64,000 nucleotides of DNA from CAVQXR01 sp046330455 (GTDB lineage Bacteria; Actinomycetota; Thermoleophilia; Gaiellales; Gaiellaceae). The position numbers were made by a program, and so were the translations under genes. Where the stretch lies: contig JAXLSU010000007.1 of assembly GCA_046330455.1 (NCBI GenBank), positions 124,001 to 188,000 on the forward strand, in the 5' to 3' direction. This document shows positions 1 to 8,925 of the stretch, piece by piece; positions within the stretch are counted from its first letter, which is position 1; the number at the start of each line of letters is the position of its first letter. Below the pieces are notes generated by a model. The model was not told where the DNA came from and searched no databases. It saw only the letters and a list, made by a program, of their open reading frames with translations.

Positions 1-56
1 CACGAGCATGGCCAGGAGCACGCAGCACACCGCGGCCCGCACTCTACGCGAGCGGT

Positions 57-914
57 GTGTCCCTGGCGCGGCGGTACGATCGCGTGGTGCCCACCGTCAC
101 CGTCGAGGAGCTCGTCGCCGGGATCGTCCCGGGAGAGCTCGTCGCGATTCCGCGCGACTCCTCCGGCGTCTCGATGGCGGCGACGCGGGCGCTCGTCGCG
201 AAAGGAGTCCGCGGGCTGCGGCTCGTCGCGGTCCCGACCTCAGGCATCCAGGCCGACGTCCTGATCGGCGCAAGGTGCGTAGTCGAGCTCGAGGCGGCCG
301 CGGTGACGATCGGGGAGGCGGGCTTCGCCCCGCGGTTCACCGACGCCGTCGAGCGGGCAACGATCCGGATGCGCGACACGACCTGCCCGGCCATCCACGC
401 GGGGTTGCAGGCGGCCGAGAAGGGGGTCCCCTTCATGCCGCTGCGGGGGCTCATCGGGAGCGACATCCTCGCGTACCGCGACGACTGGAGGCTCGGCCTC
501 AACCCGTTCGCGGAGGGCGACGACCCGATCGTGCTGCTTCCTGCCATCCGCCCCGACGTCGCCCTCTTCCACGCGCCGAGAGCAGACCGCCAGGGAAACG
601 TCTGGATCGGCCGTTGCCGCGAGCTTGCAACGATGGCCCATGCGTCGTCCAGGACGCTCGTCACGGTCGAGGAGGTCGTGGACTGCGACCTGCTCGCCGA
701 CGAGGCGACCGCGCCGGGTGTGCTCTCCGCGCTCTACGTGACGTCCGTCGCGGTGGCGCCGCGAGGCGCCTGGCCGCTGTCCTGCCACGACCTCTACGGG
801 CCCGACGACGATGAGCTCGCCCGCTACGCGGCCGCGGCGCGGACGGAGGACGGCTTCGCGGCCTGGCTCACCGACTTTCTGGCCGGCAGGGTCGGAGCCG
901 CGGCGCGAACGTGA
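57..914 (+). CDS. CoA-transferase family I, subunit A (GctA/IpdA-like)
   Basis: This is a 285-residue protein of the two-subunit CoA-transferase family (glutaconate CoA-transferase A, mycobacterial IpdA). The fold spans almost the whole length, and the segment HAPRADRQGNVWIGR (about residues 178-192) is the typical subunit A signature. The family moves CoA between, or opens rings of, acyl-CoA intermediates. The GTG start at 57 has no clear ribosome binding site; GTG at 84 or 87 is a plausible alternative and fits homologues at least as well. The gene overlaps its subunit B by 4 bp and heads an acyl-CoA degradation operon, so a catabolic role is likely. The substrate cannot be read from sequence. 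Confidence 0.85.
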   Translation: MSLARRYDRVVPTVTVEELVAGIVPGELVAIPRDSSGVSMAATRALVAKGVRGLRLVAVPTSGIQADVLIGARCVVELEAAAVTIGEAGFAPRFTDAVERATIRMRDTTCPAIHAGLQAAEKGVPFMPLRGLIGSDILAYRDDWRLGLNPFAEGDDPIVLLPAIRPDVALFHAPRADRQGNVWIGRCRELATMAHASSRTLVTVEEVVDCDLLADEATAPGVLSALYVTSVAVAPRGAWPLSCHDLYGPDDDELARYAAAARTEDGFAAWLTDFLAGRVGAAART

Positions 915-1627
915 GCGAGGACGCGAGGCGTGAGTCCATGATCGCCGCGATCCTCGGCAGGCTCGAGGATTGCCGGACGATCGCGGTCGGCGCCTCGTCA
1001 CCGATTCCGGCGGCGGCAGCGCTCCTTGCGAGAGAGAAGTGGGATGCCCGCGTGCTGATGCTCGGCGACCGCCGCTGGCTCACGGACGGCGGGCGCGAGC
1101 TCTTCGACTGCGCGGCGCAGGGCCGGATCGACGCGTTCTTTCTCTCCGGCGGCCAGATCGACGGCAAGGCCAACGTCAACCTGCTCGGGACGGGGCCGTA
1201 CCCCCGGCTGGAGCGGAGGCTTCCCGGCTCGTTCGGGTCGGCCTATCTCTACTTCGTCGTCCCGCGGGTGATCCTGTTCCGGGAGGAGCACTCCCTCCAG
1301 ACGACGCCGCAGCAGGTCGATGCGATCAGCGCTCCCGGCGTCAGCCCGTCGGGTGTGTACAGGCCCGGCGGTCCTGTCGCGCTCGTCACCGGCCGGGCGG
1401 TTTTCGGATTCGACCGGGACCGCGGGCGGTTCGCGCTCGAGTCGGTGCACGGGGGCGAGACGTCCGGAAGCGTACGCGCCGCCACGGGCTTCGACTACGA
1501 CGGGCCCGTCGAGGTCCCGCAGACCGCGCCGCTCGCCCGGGCAGACCGCACGCTGCTCCACGGCAGGATCGCCGAGGAGCTCGCCGGCGCATACCCTCGC
1601 TTCGCAGCGGCGCTCGCGGCCGAATAG
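911..1627 (+). CDS. CoA-transferase family I, subunit B (GctB/IpdB-like)
   Basis: This 238-residue protein starts at a GTG that overlaps the stop of subunit A (GTGA), which indicates translational coupling and equimolar synthesis. The segment SGGQIDGKANVNLLG (about residues 78-92) matches the IpdB/GctB pattern GAxQIDxxGNxN. The later VDAISAPGVSPSG also fits the family. It should form a heterodimer or heterotetramer with subunit A in the cytoplasm. The similarity is to the IpdAB branch that handles ring-derived acyl-CoA thioesters as well as to true glutaconate CoA-transferases, so the reaction is left open. Confidence 0.85.
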   Translation: MSEDARRESMIAAILGRLEDCRTIAVGASSPIPAAAALLAREKWDARVLMLGDRRWLTDGGRELFDCAAQGRIDAFFLSGGQIDGKANVNLLGTGPYPRLERRLPGSFGSAYLYFVVPRVILFREEHSLQTTPQQVDAISAPGVSPSGVYRPGGPVALVTGRAVFGFDRDRGRFALESVHGGETSGSVRAATGFDYDGPVEVPQTAPLARADRTLLHGRIAEELAGAYPRFAAALAAE

Positions 1628-1644
1628 GCTCAGGGGCGAGGCTC

Positions 1645-2865
1645 ATGGACGGGACGGCCACCGAGATCACGGGCGCGCTCGCGGGCATCCGCGTCATCGA
1701 TCTGACGCGCGTGCTCGGCGGGCCCTACGCCACCCAGATCCTCGCCGATCACGGTGCCGACGTGGTGAAGATCGAGCCCCCGCAGGGAGACGAGGTCCGC
1801 GACTGGGGGCCTCCGTTTCGCGACGGGACGGCCTCCTACTTCGTCGGGATCAACCGCAACAAGCGGCTGCTCGCGCTCGATCTCGGGCAGCCCGAGGGGC
1901 GTGAAGTCCTCCTGCGGCTGCTCGAGCCCGCCGACGTGATGATCCACAACTTCAAGAGCGGCGCCCTCGAGAAGTGGAGCCTCGGCTACGAGCAGGTGCT
2001 GCGGGAGCGCTTCCCGCGGCTCGTCTACTGCCACCTGACCGGGTACGGGTCGGACGGGCCGCTCGGCGGCCTGCCCGGCTACGACGCGGCCGTCCAGGCG
2101 ACCGCGGGGATGATGAGCGTCAACGGCTCGACCGAGACCGGCCCGATGCGCATGGGCGTCCCCATGGTCGATCTCGGGATGGGCCTGAACGCGGTGATCG
2201 GGATCCTGCTCGCGCTCCGGCACCGTGACCGGACGGGAAGGGGACAGGCGCTCGACGTCTCGCTCTACGATTCCGCGGTGAGCCTGCTCCATCCCCAGGC
2301 GGCGAACTACTTCATGTCCGGCAAGGTGCCCGTCCCGACCGGGAATGCCCACCCGAACATCAGCCCGTACGACTGCTTCGACACGGGAACGAAGCCGATC
2401 TTCCTCGCGGTCGGCAATGACGCGCAGTTCCGGCGGCTGTGCGCGCTGATGGGGACAGCCGCGCTCGCCGACGATCCCCGCTTCGTGGACAACGCGGCAC
2501 GTCTCGTCAACCGGGCAGAGCTGCGCGCCGAGCTCGAGACGCTGTTCGCGAGCCGCGATGGGGAGGCACTCGCCGACGAGCTGATCCGCAACGGCGTTCC
2601 GGCCGGCGCGGTGCTGAACGTCGCGGAGGTGCTCGAGAGCGAGCATGCGAGACACCGCGGGCTCGTGGTCGAGGACGGCGAGTACCGCGGCACGGGCTTC
2701 CCCGTCAAGCTCTCCGAGTCGGGCGCGCAGCTGCGGTGGCCCCCGCGCCCGTTCAACGCCGACGGTCCGGAGCTGCTGCGCGAGGTCGGCTATACGGATT
2801 CCGAGATCGAGAGTCTCTGCACGTCCGGTGTGGTGCCGGTCGAGCGAAGGAGGGCAGGAGCATGA
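1645..2865 (+). CDS. CaiB/BaiF family (class III) CoA-transferase
   Basis: A 406-residue, full-length class III CoA-transferase (formyl-CoA transferase, CaiB, BaiF). It opens with the typical LAGIRVIDLTRVLGGPYAT and carries the motif PGYDAAVQA near residue 145, whose Asp forms the aspartyl-CoA thioester in characterised members. The ATG at 1645 is preceded by a purine-rich AGGGGCGAGG. The gene lies 17 bp after subunit B and overlaps the next gene by 4 bp, so four genes probably form one transcript for activating and oxidising an acyl compound. The acid substrate is unknown. Confidence 0.92.
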   Translation: MDGTATEITGALAGIRVIDLTRVLGGPYATQILADHGADVVKIEPPQGDEVRDWGPPFRDGTASYFVGINRNKRLLALDLGQPEGREVLLRLLEPADVMIHNFKSGALEKWSLGYEQVLRERFPRLVYCHLTGYGSDGPLGGLPGYDAAVQATAGMMSVNGSTETGPMRMGVPMVDLGMGLNAVIGILLALRHRDRTGRGQALDVSLYDSAVSLLHPQAANYFMSGKVPVPTGNAHPNISPYDCFDTGTKPIFLAVGNDAQFRRLCALMGTAALADDPRFVDNAARLVNRAELRAELETLFASRDGEALADELIRNGVPAGAVLNVAEVLESEHARHRGLVVEDGEYRGTGFPVKLSESGAQLRWPPRPFNADGPELLREVGYTDSEIESLCTSGVVPVERRRAGA

Positions 2866-3995
2866 CGCTGGCCGAGGATCTGCGGGCGGCCGCACGACGG
2901 CACGCCGACGGGGTCGTGGCGCCGGCGGTCGATCGCTGGGAACGGCGCGGTCGTTTCCCCCGCTCCGCCGCGCGGCAGGCGGCGCGAGACGGGCTGCTCG
3001 GGCTCTTCGCTCCCGTCGAGGTCGGCGGCCAGGGGCTCACGTTCGCCGAGGGCATGCCCGTCTTCGAGGAGCTCGGACGCGGGGACGCCGCGTACGCGTT
3101 CACGCTCTCGATGCACAACGCCGTCACGGCGACGATCGGCCGGTTCGGCTCCGATACGGTCAGGGAGCGCTGGGCCCGGGAGCTGACCGCCGGCCGGGCG
3201 CTCGGCGGCTTCAGCCTCACGGAGCCCCACGCGGGCTCGGACGCCGCGAACATCAGGTCGCGCCTCACGAAGGACGGCAAGGGCTTTCGGCTCTCGGGCA
3301 CGAAGGGCTGGGTGTCGCTGTGCGGCGAGGGCGACGTGTTCCTCGTCGGGTGCCGCACGGGCACGGAGCGGGGCACCCGGGACGTCGCCATGGTCGTCGT
3401 CGACCGCCGGGCCGACGGGGTCTCGACCGGGCGGCTCTACGACACGATGACGTCGTCGTTCCTGCCGATCGGCGAGATGCGCCTCGACGGCGTCCGGATC
3501 GAGCCCGACGAGGTGCTCGCCCCGCCGGGCAGCGGCCTGCAGGCGGCGCTCTCCGCGATCGACGTCGCCCGGGTCGACATCGCCGCGATCGCGGTAGGGC
3601 TCGCCGCCGCGGCGCTCGACCTCGCCCTCGCCCATACCCGGGACCGGGAGATCTTCGACGGCACCGTGCTCGACCTGCAGGCGATCCAGTTCATGCTCGC
3701 AGATGTCGAGACGGACATCGTCGCCGGCAGGCTGCTGTACGAGCGGGCGGCCTCGCTGCTCGGGACGCCGGAGGGTGCGGTGGCGGCCGCCCACGCGAAG
3801 CGGTTCAACCCGGACATGGCCCTGCGGGCCGCGGTCGCGTGCGCGGAGTCGCTCGGGTCCTACGGCTGGCTGAACGACACGCCGTTGCCGCGACTCATCG
3901 GGCTCGCGAAGATGCTGCAGACCGTCGACGGGACGACGGAGGTCCAGCGGGTCGTGATCGCGCGTGACCTCGTCAGGCGCGCCCGGGCTCTCTGA
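2862..3995 (+). CDS. acyl-CoA dehydrogenase
   Basis: A 377-residue FAD-dependent acyl-CoA dehydrogenase with the standard length and domain order (alpha N-domain, beta middle domain, alpha C-domain). The middle-domain signature SLTEPHAGSDA starts near residue 119. The C-terminal signature VDGTTEVQRVVIARDL contains the Glu (about residue 360) expected as catalytic base. ATG 2862 overlaps the stop of the CaiB gene (ATGA) and is preceded by a strong AAGGAGGGCAGGAG ribosome binding site. It introduces an alpha,beta double bond into an acyl-CoA and passes electrons to an electron-transfer flavoprotein that is not encoded in this window. Confidence 0.93.
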   Translation: MTLAEDLRAAARRHADGVVAPAVDRWERRGRFPRSAARQAARDGLLGLFAPVEVGGQGLTFAEGMPVFEELGRGDAAYAFTLSMHNAVTATIGRFGSDTVRERWARELTAGRALGGFSLTEPHAGSDAANIRSRLTKDGKGFRLSGTKGWVSLCGEGDVFLVGCRTGTERGTRDVAMVVVDRRADGVSTGRLYDTMTSSFLPIGEMRLDGVRIEPDEVLAPPGSGLQAALSAIDVARVDIAAIAVGLAAAALDLALAHTRDREIFDGTVLDLQAIQFMLADVETDIVAGRLLYERAASLLGTPEGAVAAAHAKRFNPDMALRAAVACAESLGSYGWLNDTPLPRLIGLAKMLQTVDGTTEVQRVVIARDLVRRARAL

Positions 3996-4103
3996 TCGCA
4001 GACCGGCTACCGTACGTCCGAGACCGCGATCGGAACGTTCTCCGATCACGACCGCCGGCTCGGACGCTTGCCCGTCCGACGCCCACGAGACGGGAGGCTG
4101 GAA

Positions 4104-4304
4104 GTGGCTGTTGCGAAGATCATCGAGATCACGGCGACCTCCGAGAAGAGTTTCGAGGACGCGATCGAGCAGGGAGTCCAGAAGGCCGACGAGAGCCTGC
4201 ACAACATCAAAGGCGCCTGGGTCGACGGCCAGGAGGTGCTCGTCGACGCCGGCAAGGTCACCGGCTACAAGGTGCGCCTCAAGGTCACGTTCGTGCTCGA
4301 TTGA
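4104..4304 (+). CDS. dodecin (flavin-binding/storage protein)
   Basis: A 66-residue protein that matches dodecin over its whole length: it begins KIIEITATSEKSFEDAI, then ADESLHNIKGAWVDGQEV, and ends in an antiparallel-strand pattern (YKVRLKVTFVLD). The Trp in GAWVDGQEV is the residue that stacks on the flavin in characterised dodecins. Dodecins form hollow dodecamers that store riboflavin, FMN or FAD and buffer free flavin. The GTG start at 4104 follows GGAGG with correct spacing. It stands alone, about 110 bp after the acyl-CoA dehydrogenase, and may share demand for flavin with it. Confidence 0.93.
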   Translation: MAVAKIIEITATSEKSFEDAIEQGVQKADESLHNIKGAWVDGQEVLVDAGKVTGYKVRLKVTFVLD

Positions 4305-4342
4305 GCCCACGTCCTCACCGGGCGGAGCGCCATACTCTGCCG

Positions 4343-5286
4343 ATGGAGTCGAAGGGTGACGACCAGCGTCCCGGCCTGGCCGATGCTGCCGCCCGGGCCG
4401 CGTTCTTCCCGGCCCGGGCCGCTGCGCGCGTCTGGCGCGACCAGCTCGAGGCGGCGGCCGACGACGTTCTCTCGGCCCCGGAGATCGCACGCGTCGTCGA
4501 TCGCGCGCTCGCCGGGTCGTTGCCCGAGGACGTCGCCCACTCGCTCGTCCGTCACCGCGTGATCGAGCGCGTGGTCGTCGAGCCTCGCCAGAAGCGGCGA
4601 GCTCGAGCGCCTCCTGACCAGCGCGCTTGCGAGCCCGAGGACGCTCGAGCCTCACCGACCGCGTGCTCGCCAGCGAGGAGACGCAGCACGCCCTGGGGCA
4701 GGTCGCATCGAGCCCCGAGGTCCGGAAGGCGGTCGCGAAGCAGACGACCGGGCTCGCCTACGAGGTGGCCGACGGCGTCCGCGCGGCGGCCGCGCGGTGC
4801 GACGGCAGTGTCGAGCACATGGTCAGACGGCGGGAGGTCGGCACGACCCGCTACGCCGGAGTCGTCACCCGCTTCGTCGCGGCGATGATCGACCTGCTCC
4901 TTGCACTCGGGATCTACATGGCGGTCACGGCCGGCATCGCCCTCATCGCTTCGCTCGTCGGCGATCTCCACCCGCAGTGGCTCGTCAACACCCTGGTCGG
5001 CTCCGGCTGGGTCGTGATCGCGTTCCTGTACTTCGTGCTCTTCTGGAGCACGACGGGACAGACCCCGGGCATGAGGGTCCTGAAGCTCCGTGTTCGGAAG
5101 GGAACGGGGGGTGTCCCCTCGATCGGCCGGTCGATCGTTCGGCTGATCGGGTTGGTGATCTCGATCGTTCCGTTCTTCGTCGGGTTCGTGCCCATCCTGT
5201 TCGACAGTCGGCGGCGTGGGCTCGCCGACTTCATGGCCGGGACCGTCGTCGAGTACGACGACTCCGACCCGGACGCCCGGGGCTGA
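4343..5286 (+). pseudogene. RDD-family membrane protein, two +1 frameshifts
   Basis: One gene is readable only if two single bases are removed. The first part (MESKGDDQRPGLADAAARAA onward) runs in one frame to about 4583. Reading continues +1 (LARSGELERLLTSALASPRT) to about 4648, then +1 again (LTDRVLASEETQHALGQ) to the stop at 5286. Both shifts fall in the string CGAGCCTC, where one C less restores frame. The intact C-terminal half has three to four membrane segments and the RDD pattern (Arg in TRYAGVVTRFVAAMID, late RRGLADFMAGTVV). RDD proteins are poorly characterised membrane proteins, some linked to ion transport. Either the gene is recently broken or these are sequencing errors. Confidence 0.8.
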
Positions 5287-5313
5287 ACGCGCTCGGCGGC
5301 TGTCGCCCGGGCG

Positions 5314-5943
5314 TTAGTAGAACCGCTCGCGGCGGGCGTAGCGGCCCGCGCGCTCCTCGTCGTAGGTGGCCGCGTCGAAGTCGTCGCTGCGCAGCGACCG
5401 CATGATCTCACCGGAGCTCGGCAGCTCGGCGCGGTCGACGTGGCGGTCGGGGTTCCAGAGGTCGGAACGAATCAGCGCCTTCGGGCACTGGGTGTAGGCC
5501 TCCTCGATCTCGACGAGGATCCCGAGCTTCGGCACCTTGCCCTCGACGGCCGACGCCTCGAGCAACCCGGCGTCGTCGACGATCGTCGCGCGCCCGTTGA
5601 CGCGAAACGTGTCCCCGACGCCCGGGATCAGGAACAGCAGCCCGACCTGCGGGTTCGCAAGGATGTTGCGCAACGTATCCGCGAGCCGGTTGCCGGGCCG
5701 GTCGGGAATCAGCAGTGTGCGCTCGTCGAGGATCTTGACGAACCCGGCCGGGTCGCCACGCGGGCTGACGTCGCAGCTCCCGTCGGGCGCGGACGTCGCA
5801 ACGCAGACGAACGGCGAGCGCTCGACGAACTGCCGCGTCAGCTCGTTCAACCGGTCGGAGAGCTTCGAGACGACGATGTCGCTCGGCGAGCCGAGGACCG
5901 CCCGGAGCGCGTCCTCGTCCCGGATGGCCGAATGCGCGATCAC
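5314..5943 (-). CDS. FMN-dependent PPOX-type flavoprotein (MSMEG_1061-like)
   Basis: A 209-residue split-barrel flavoprotein of the pyridoxamine 5'-phosphate oxidase superfamily. Recognisable stretches are CVATSAPDGSCDVSPRGDP, LLIPDRPGNRLADTLRNIL and GLLFLIPGVGDTFRVNGRA, the hallmark run of the actinobacterial MSMEG_1061 subfamily. These enzymes usually bind FMN or F420 and reduce small molecules; the substrate is unknown. The GTG at 5943 (VIAHSAIRDEDAL) is chosen because the upstream residues look like translated noncoding DNA. It converges with the RDD gene and is divergent from the M23 peptidase gene. Confidence 0.85.
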   Translation of the reverse strand: MIAHSAIRDEDALRAVLGSPSDIVVSKLSDRLNELTRQFVERSPFVCVATSAPDGSCDVSPRGDPAGFVKILDERTLLIPDRPGNRLADTLRNILANPQVGLLFLIPGVGDTFRVNGRATIVDDAGLLEASAVEGKVPKLGILVEIEEAYTQCPKALIRSDLWNPDRHVDRAELPSSGEIMRSLRSDDFDAATYDEERAGRYARRERFY

Positions 5944-6168
5944 GCCGCCGATGCTAGCCGAGGGCCGCCGAGCCGTGCCGTCCCCGAATAGCCGGTGACA
6001 TCCGCACGCGCTGAGCCGCCCGGGCACGACTGAGCCGGGACGCTCGGGCGCCGGGGAGCGCGGCACTCCCCGGCGCTCCGGCGCGCACTCGACGATCCGG
6101 AACCCGGCGTTTCCGCCCGATTAGGCGCCGGTTGGGGTCTCGTTTCCGCGTCCCCGGACGGTGGCGGC

Positions 6169-7176
6169 ATGACTGCCACCACACATATCACCCCACCCCG
6201 CACGTGCCTGCTCGCCTGCATCATCCTGCTCGCCGTGGTTGCCGCGATGCTCGCGGCGCCGCCTCCGGCATCGGCCTCGTACGGCTGGCCGGTGAAGCCG
6301 TTCGACCGCCAGCATCCGATCCGCGGGAACTTCTGCGACCCCCGGATCGGCAACGGCGAGAGCGGAATCACCCGCACCTTCCATTTCGGCGTCGACGTCG
6401 CGGCCCCTGACGGAACGCCGGTCTACGCGACCGTTACCGGGACGGTGGTGATCTCGGCCCGTCACCGGGACGTGATCGAGATCGTCGCCGGTGGCGGAGT
6501 GAGGTTCGACTACTGGCACGTGAGGCCGGTCGTGCGTTCGGGACAGCACGTGGTCGCTTATCGCACCGTGATCGGCCACATCGCGGCCCCGTGGGGGCAC
6601 GTCCACTTCGCCGAGTGGCGCGACGGCAGGTACGTGAACCCGCTGCGCCGTGGCGCGATGGTCCCGTACCGCGACGAACGGGCGCCGATGCTGCGATCGC
6701 TCGGGTTCGAGCGTCGCGGCCGGCACCTCGTTCCGGAAGGGCTGGTCGGACGGGTCGACCTGACCGTGACCGTCCTCGACATCCCGCCGATCCCGGTGTG
6801 GGAGCCGTGGGAGGCGAACATCGTGACGCCCGCGCTCGTTCGCTGGCGCGTGGTCGGCAAGCGCGGGACGGTCATCGGCTGGCGCACGGCTCTGGACTTC
6901 CGCGGCACCCTGCCGGGGACCGACGATTACGGGCGTGTCTACGCCGAGCGAACCAGGCAGAACCGCCCGAACCGGCCGGGCCTGTACCGCATCGTGCTCG
7001 TCCGCGGCCTCGACGTCGGCGACCTGCCCGATGGCCGCTACCGCCTCGACGTGCAGGCAACGGACATCCGGGGCAACCGGACGCAGCGCACGCTCGCATT
7101 CACGGTCGGCGCAGTGGAGCTCGAGCCGGACATCCTCGTCACGCGGCCCGCGCCCGGCTCGAGGGCGCGAGCGTAG
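6169..7176 (+). CDS. secreted M23-family metallopeptidase
   Basis: A 335-residue exported protein. Residues 1-38 form a signal peptide (hydrophobic LLACIILLAVVAAMLAAP, then a PASAS cleavage region). The LytM/M23 domain covers about residues 40-160: the first zinc ligands are in TFHFGVD and the HxH pair in APWGHVHFAEW. The rest, to residue 335, is beta-rich, ends in an Arg-rich tail and may be an Ig-like or wall-binding region. M23 enzymes cut peptide cross-links of peptidoglycan; secreted members remodel the wall or act with division proteins. It is a single gene with a 225-bp upstream region. Confidence 0.88.
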   Translation: MTATTHITPPRTCLLACIILLAVVAAMLAAPPPASASYGWPVKPFDRQHPIRGNFCDPRIGNGESGITRTFHFGVDVAAPDGTPVYATVTGTVVISARHRDVIEIVAGGGVRFDYWHVRPVVRSGQHVVAYRTVIGHIAAPWGHVHFAEWRDGRYVNPLRRGAMVPYRDERAPMLRSLGFERRGRHLVPEGLVGRVDLTVTVLDIPPIPVWEPWEANIVTPALVRWRVVGKRGTVIGWRTALDFRGTLPGTDDYGRVYAERTRQNRPNRPGLYRIVLVRGLDVGDLPDGRYRLDVQATDIRGNRTQRTLAFTVGAVELEPDILVTRPAPGSRARA

Positions 7177-7266
7177 CTCCCGTGCTTCGCCTCGTTCACA
7201 CCATCGGCAGCGGGGCGCCAGGGGAAGCAGCCCTGCGTCTTTTCGTAAAGAATGATACAAGGTGTC

Positions 7267-8925
7267 ATGCTCGAGTTCCGCGTCCTCGGCCCCCTCGAGG
7301 TGAGGAGCGAGGGGCAGGTGCTCGATCTCGGAGGCCAGAAGCAACGCGCGCTGCTCGCGCTGCTCCTCCTGGCCGACGGGAACGTCGTCTCGACCGACCG
7401 GCTCGTCGACTCCCTCTGGGGCGAGAGGCCGCCGCGCACCGCCGTCACGTCTCTCCACAACTTCGTCTCGGGCCTGAGGAAGCTGCTGGGCCCGGAGACG
7501 ATCGAGACTCGGCCCCCGGGGTACCGGTTGCACGTCGCACCGGGAGCCGTGGACGCGGCCAGGGCCGGGCAGCTGCTCGAGCAGGCGCGGGAGGCCGACC
7601 CGGCGACCCAGGCGGCCCTGCTCCGGGAGGCGCTCGACCTCTGGAACGGGACACCGCTCGCCGACCTCGCCTTCCAGCCCTTCTCCCAGCCGGACATCGC
7701 GCGCCTCGAGGAGCTGCGACTCACCGTTCTCGAGCGGCGGATCGATGCGGACCTTCGACTCGGACGGCGGACCGATCTCGTCGGCGAGCTGGAGACGCTC
7801 GTCGCCGCCTACCCCCTGCGCGAGCGGTTCGCGGCCCACCTGATGCTTGCGCTCTATCGGTCGGGGCGGCAGGTCGAGGCGCTCGAGGTCTTCCAGCGGC
7901 TCCGCCGAGACCTCGTCGACGAGCTCGGGATCGAGCCCGGGCCGGAGCTTCGCGAGCTGCACGCGTCGGTGCTCCGGCACGAGCCGGGCCTGGAGGTCGG
8001 CACACACCGCGCCGCCGCCTCCGAGGATCGCTACCGGGGGATGGCCCGTGCGCTCGCGAGCGGGCGCCTCGTCGTGGTCATCGGCCACAAGCTCGCTGAC
8101 GAGGCAAGCGGCCCGCCGACGGAGCTCGAGCTCGCCGAATCGCTCGCACGCACCTTCGAGTACCCGGAACGGCCCGTCGAGCTCCCGCGCGTGTCGCAGT
8201 ACGTGGCGACGCTGCAGGGAGCCGGGCCGCTCCACGACGAGCTGCACGAGCTGCTCGGCGAGGCCCGGGAGGGGACCGGCTTGCAGCGGCTTCTCGCCCG
8301 TGCCGCGGCTCGACTGGCCGAGCTCGGCCGTCCGGCGCCGCTCGTCGTCTCGAGCTCGTACGACCGCTCGCTGGAGCGGGCGTTCGCCGAGGAGGGCGTC
8401 GAAGCCGACGTCGTCGCCTACCTGGCGGTGGGCCCGGATCGGGGCAGGTACGTCCACTGCTGCGCGGGCGGCGAGACGGTCGTGGTCCACGAGCCGAACC
8501 GGTATGAGCCGTCCCTCGGCCGCGACGGGAGGCCTACGATCCTGCGGGTCGCGGGCCAGGTGGACGCTGATCCGGCACGCCGGTGGGAGAGCTTCGTGGT
8601 CACCGAGGACGACTACCTCGGGTACCTCAGCTCCGCGGCGGTCACGAACCCGATCCCGGTCGGGATCAGTGCCCGCCTGAGACGCAGCCATCTGCTCTTC
8701 GTCGGCTTCGCGTTGCGCGACTGGCCGCTCCGGGCCCTGTTCCACATCCTCTGGGGGAGCGACCAGCTCGCCTATCGCTCGTGGGCCGCGGTCGATGTCT
8801 CGGATGCGCTCGAGCGAGATCTCTGGCGTAGCCGCAACGTCGAGGTGATCGACGTCGAGCCGGTAGAGCTGGCACAGAGGCTCGCCGCCTGCCTGGACGA
8901 GGAGCTCGGGTCGTCACGTCGATGA
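7267..8925 (+). CDS. BTAD transcriptional-regulator domain fused to a SIR2-like domain
   Basis: A 552-residue fusion. Residues 1-95 are an OmpR/SARP-type winged helix (LGGQKQRALLALLLLADGN, VDSLWGERPPRTAVTSLHNF). Residues 96-240 are the TPR-like bacterial transcriptional activation domain (LELLVAAYPLRERF-type helices, ELGIEPGPELREL). From about 265 to the end is a SIR2_2-like Rossmann region: VVVIGHKLAD, VVSSSYDRSLERAF (about 359), FVVTEDDYLGYL (about 442), LLFVGFALRDW (about 475). The family's catalytic Asn (TTNYD) is Ser here, and the usual KLHG histidine is absent (LRVAGQ), so NAD hydrolysis is doubtful. ATG 7267 is preferred to 7252 because MLEFRVLGPLEV is the normal SARP start. An AT-rich patch just upstream (about 7240-7260) may be its promoter. 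It overlaps the STAND gene by 4 bp. Confidence 0.8.
   Translation: MLEFRVLGPLEVRSEGQVLDLGGQKQRALLALLLLADGNVVSTDRLVDSLWGERPPRTAVTSLHNFVSGLRKLLGPETIETRPPGYRLHVAPGAVDAARAGQLLEQAREADPATQAALLREALDLWNGTPLADLAFQPFSQPDIARLEELRLTVLERRIDADLRLGRRTDLVGELETLVAAYPLRERFAAHLMLALYRSGRQVEALEVFQRLRRDLVDELGIEPGPELRELHASVLRHEPGLEVGTHRAAASEDRYRGMARALASGRLVVVIGHKLADEASGPPTELELAESLARTFEYPERPVELPRVSQYVATLQGAGPLHDELHELLGEAREGTGLQRLLARAAARLAELGRPAPLVVSSSYDRSLERAFAEEGVEADVVAYLAVGPDRGRYVHCCAGGETVVVHEPNRYEPSLGRDGRPTILRVAGQVDADPARRWESFVVTEDDYLGYLSSAAVTNPIPVGISARLRRSHLLFVGFALRDWPLRALFHILWGSDQLAYRSWAAVDVSDALERDLWRSRNVEVIDVEPVELAQRLAACLDEELGSSRR

Noticed and set aside
6121..8745. 874-codon open frame on the - strand opposite the M23 and BTAD genes
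   Set aside because: Composition and lack of domains mark it as a shadow of the + strand genes.
8072..8925. Active NAD-degrading SIR2 effector
   Set aside because: The catalytic Asn and His positions are not conserved, so activity should not be assumed.
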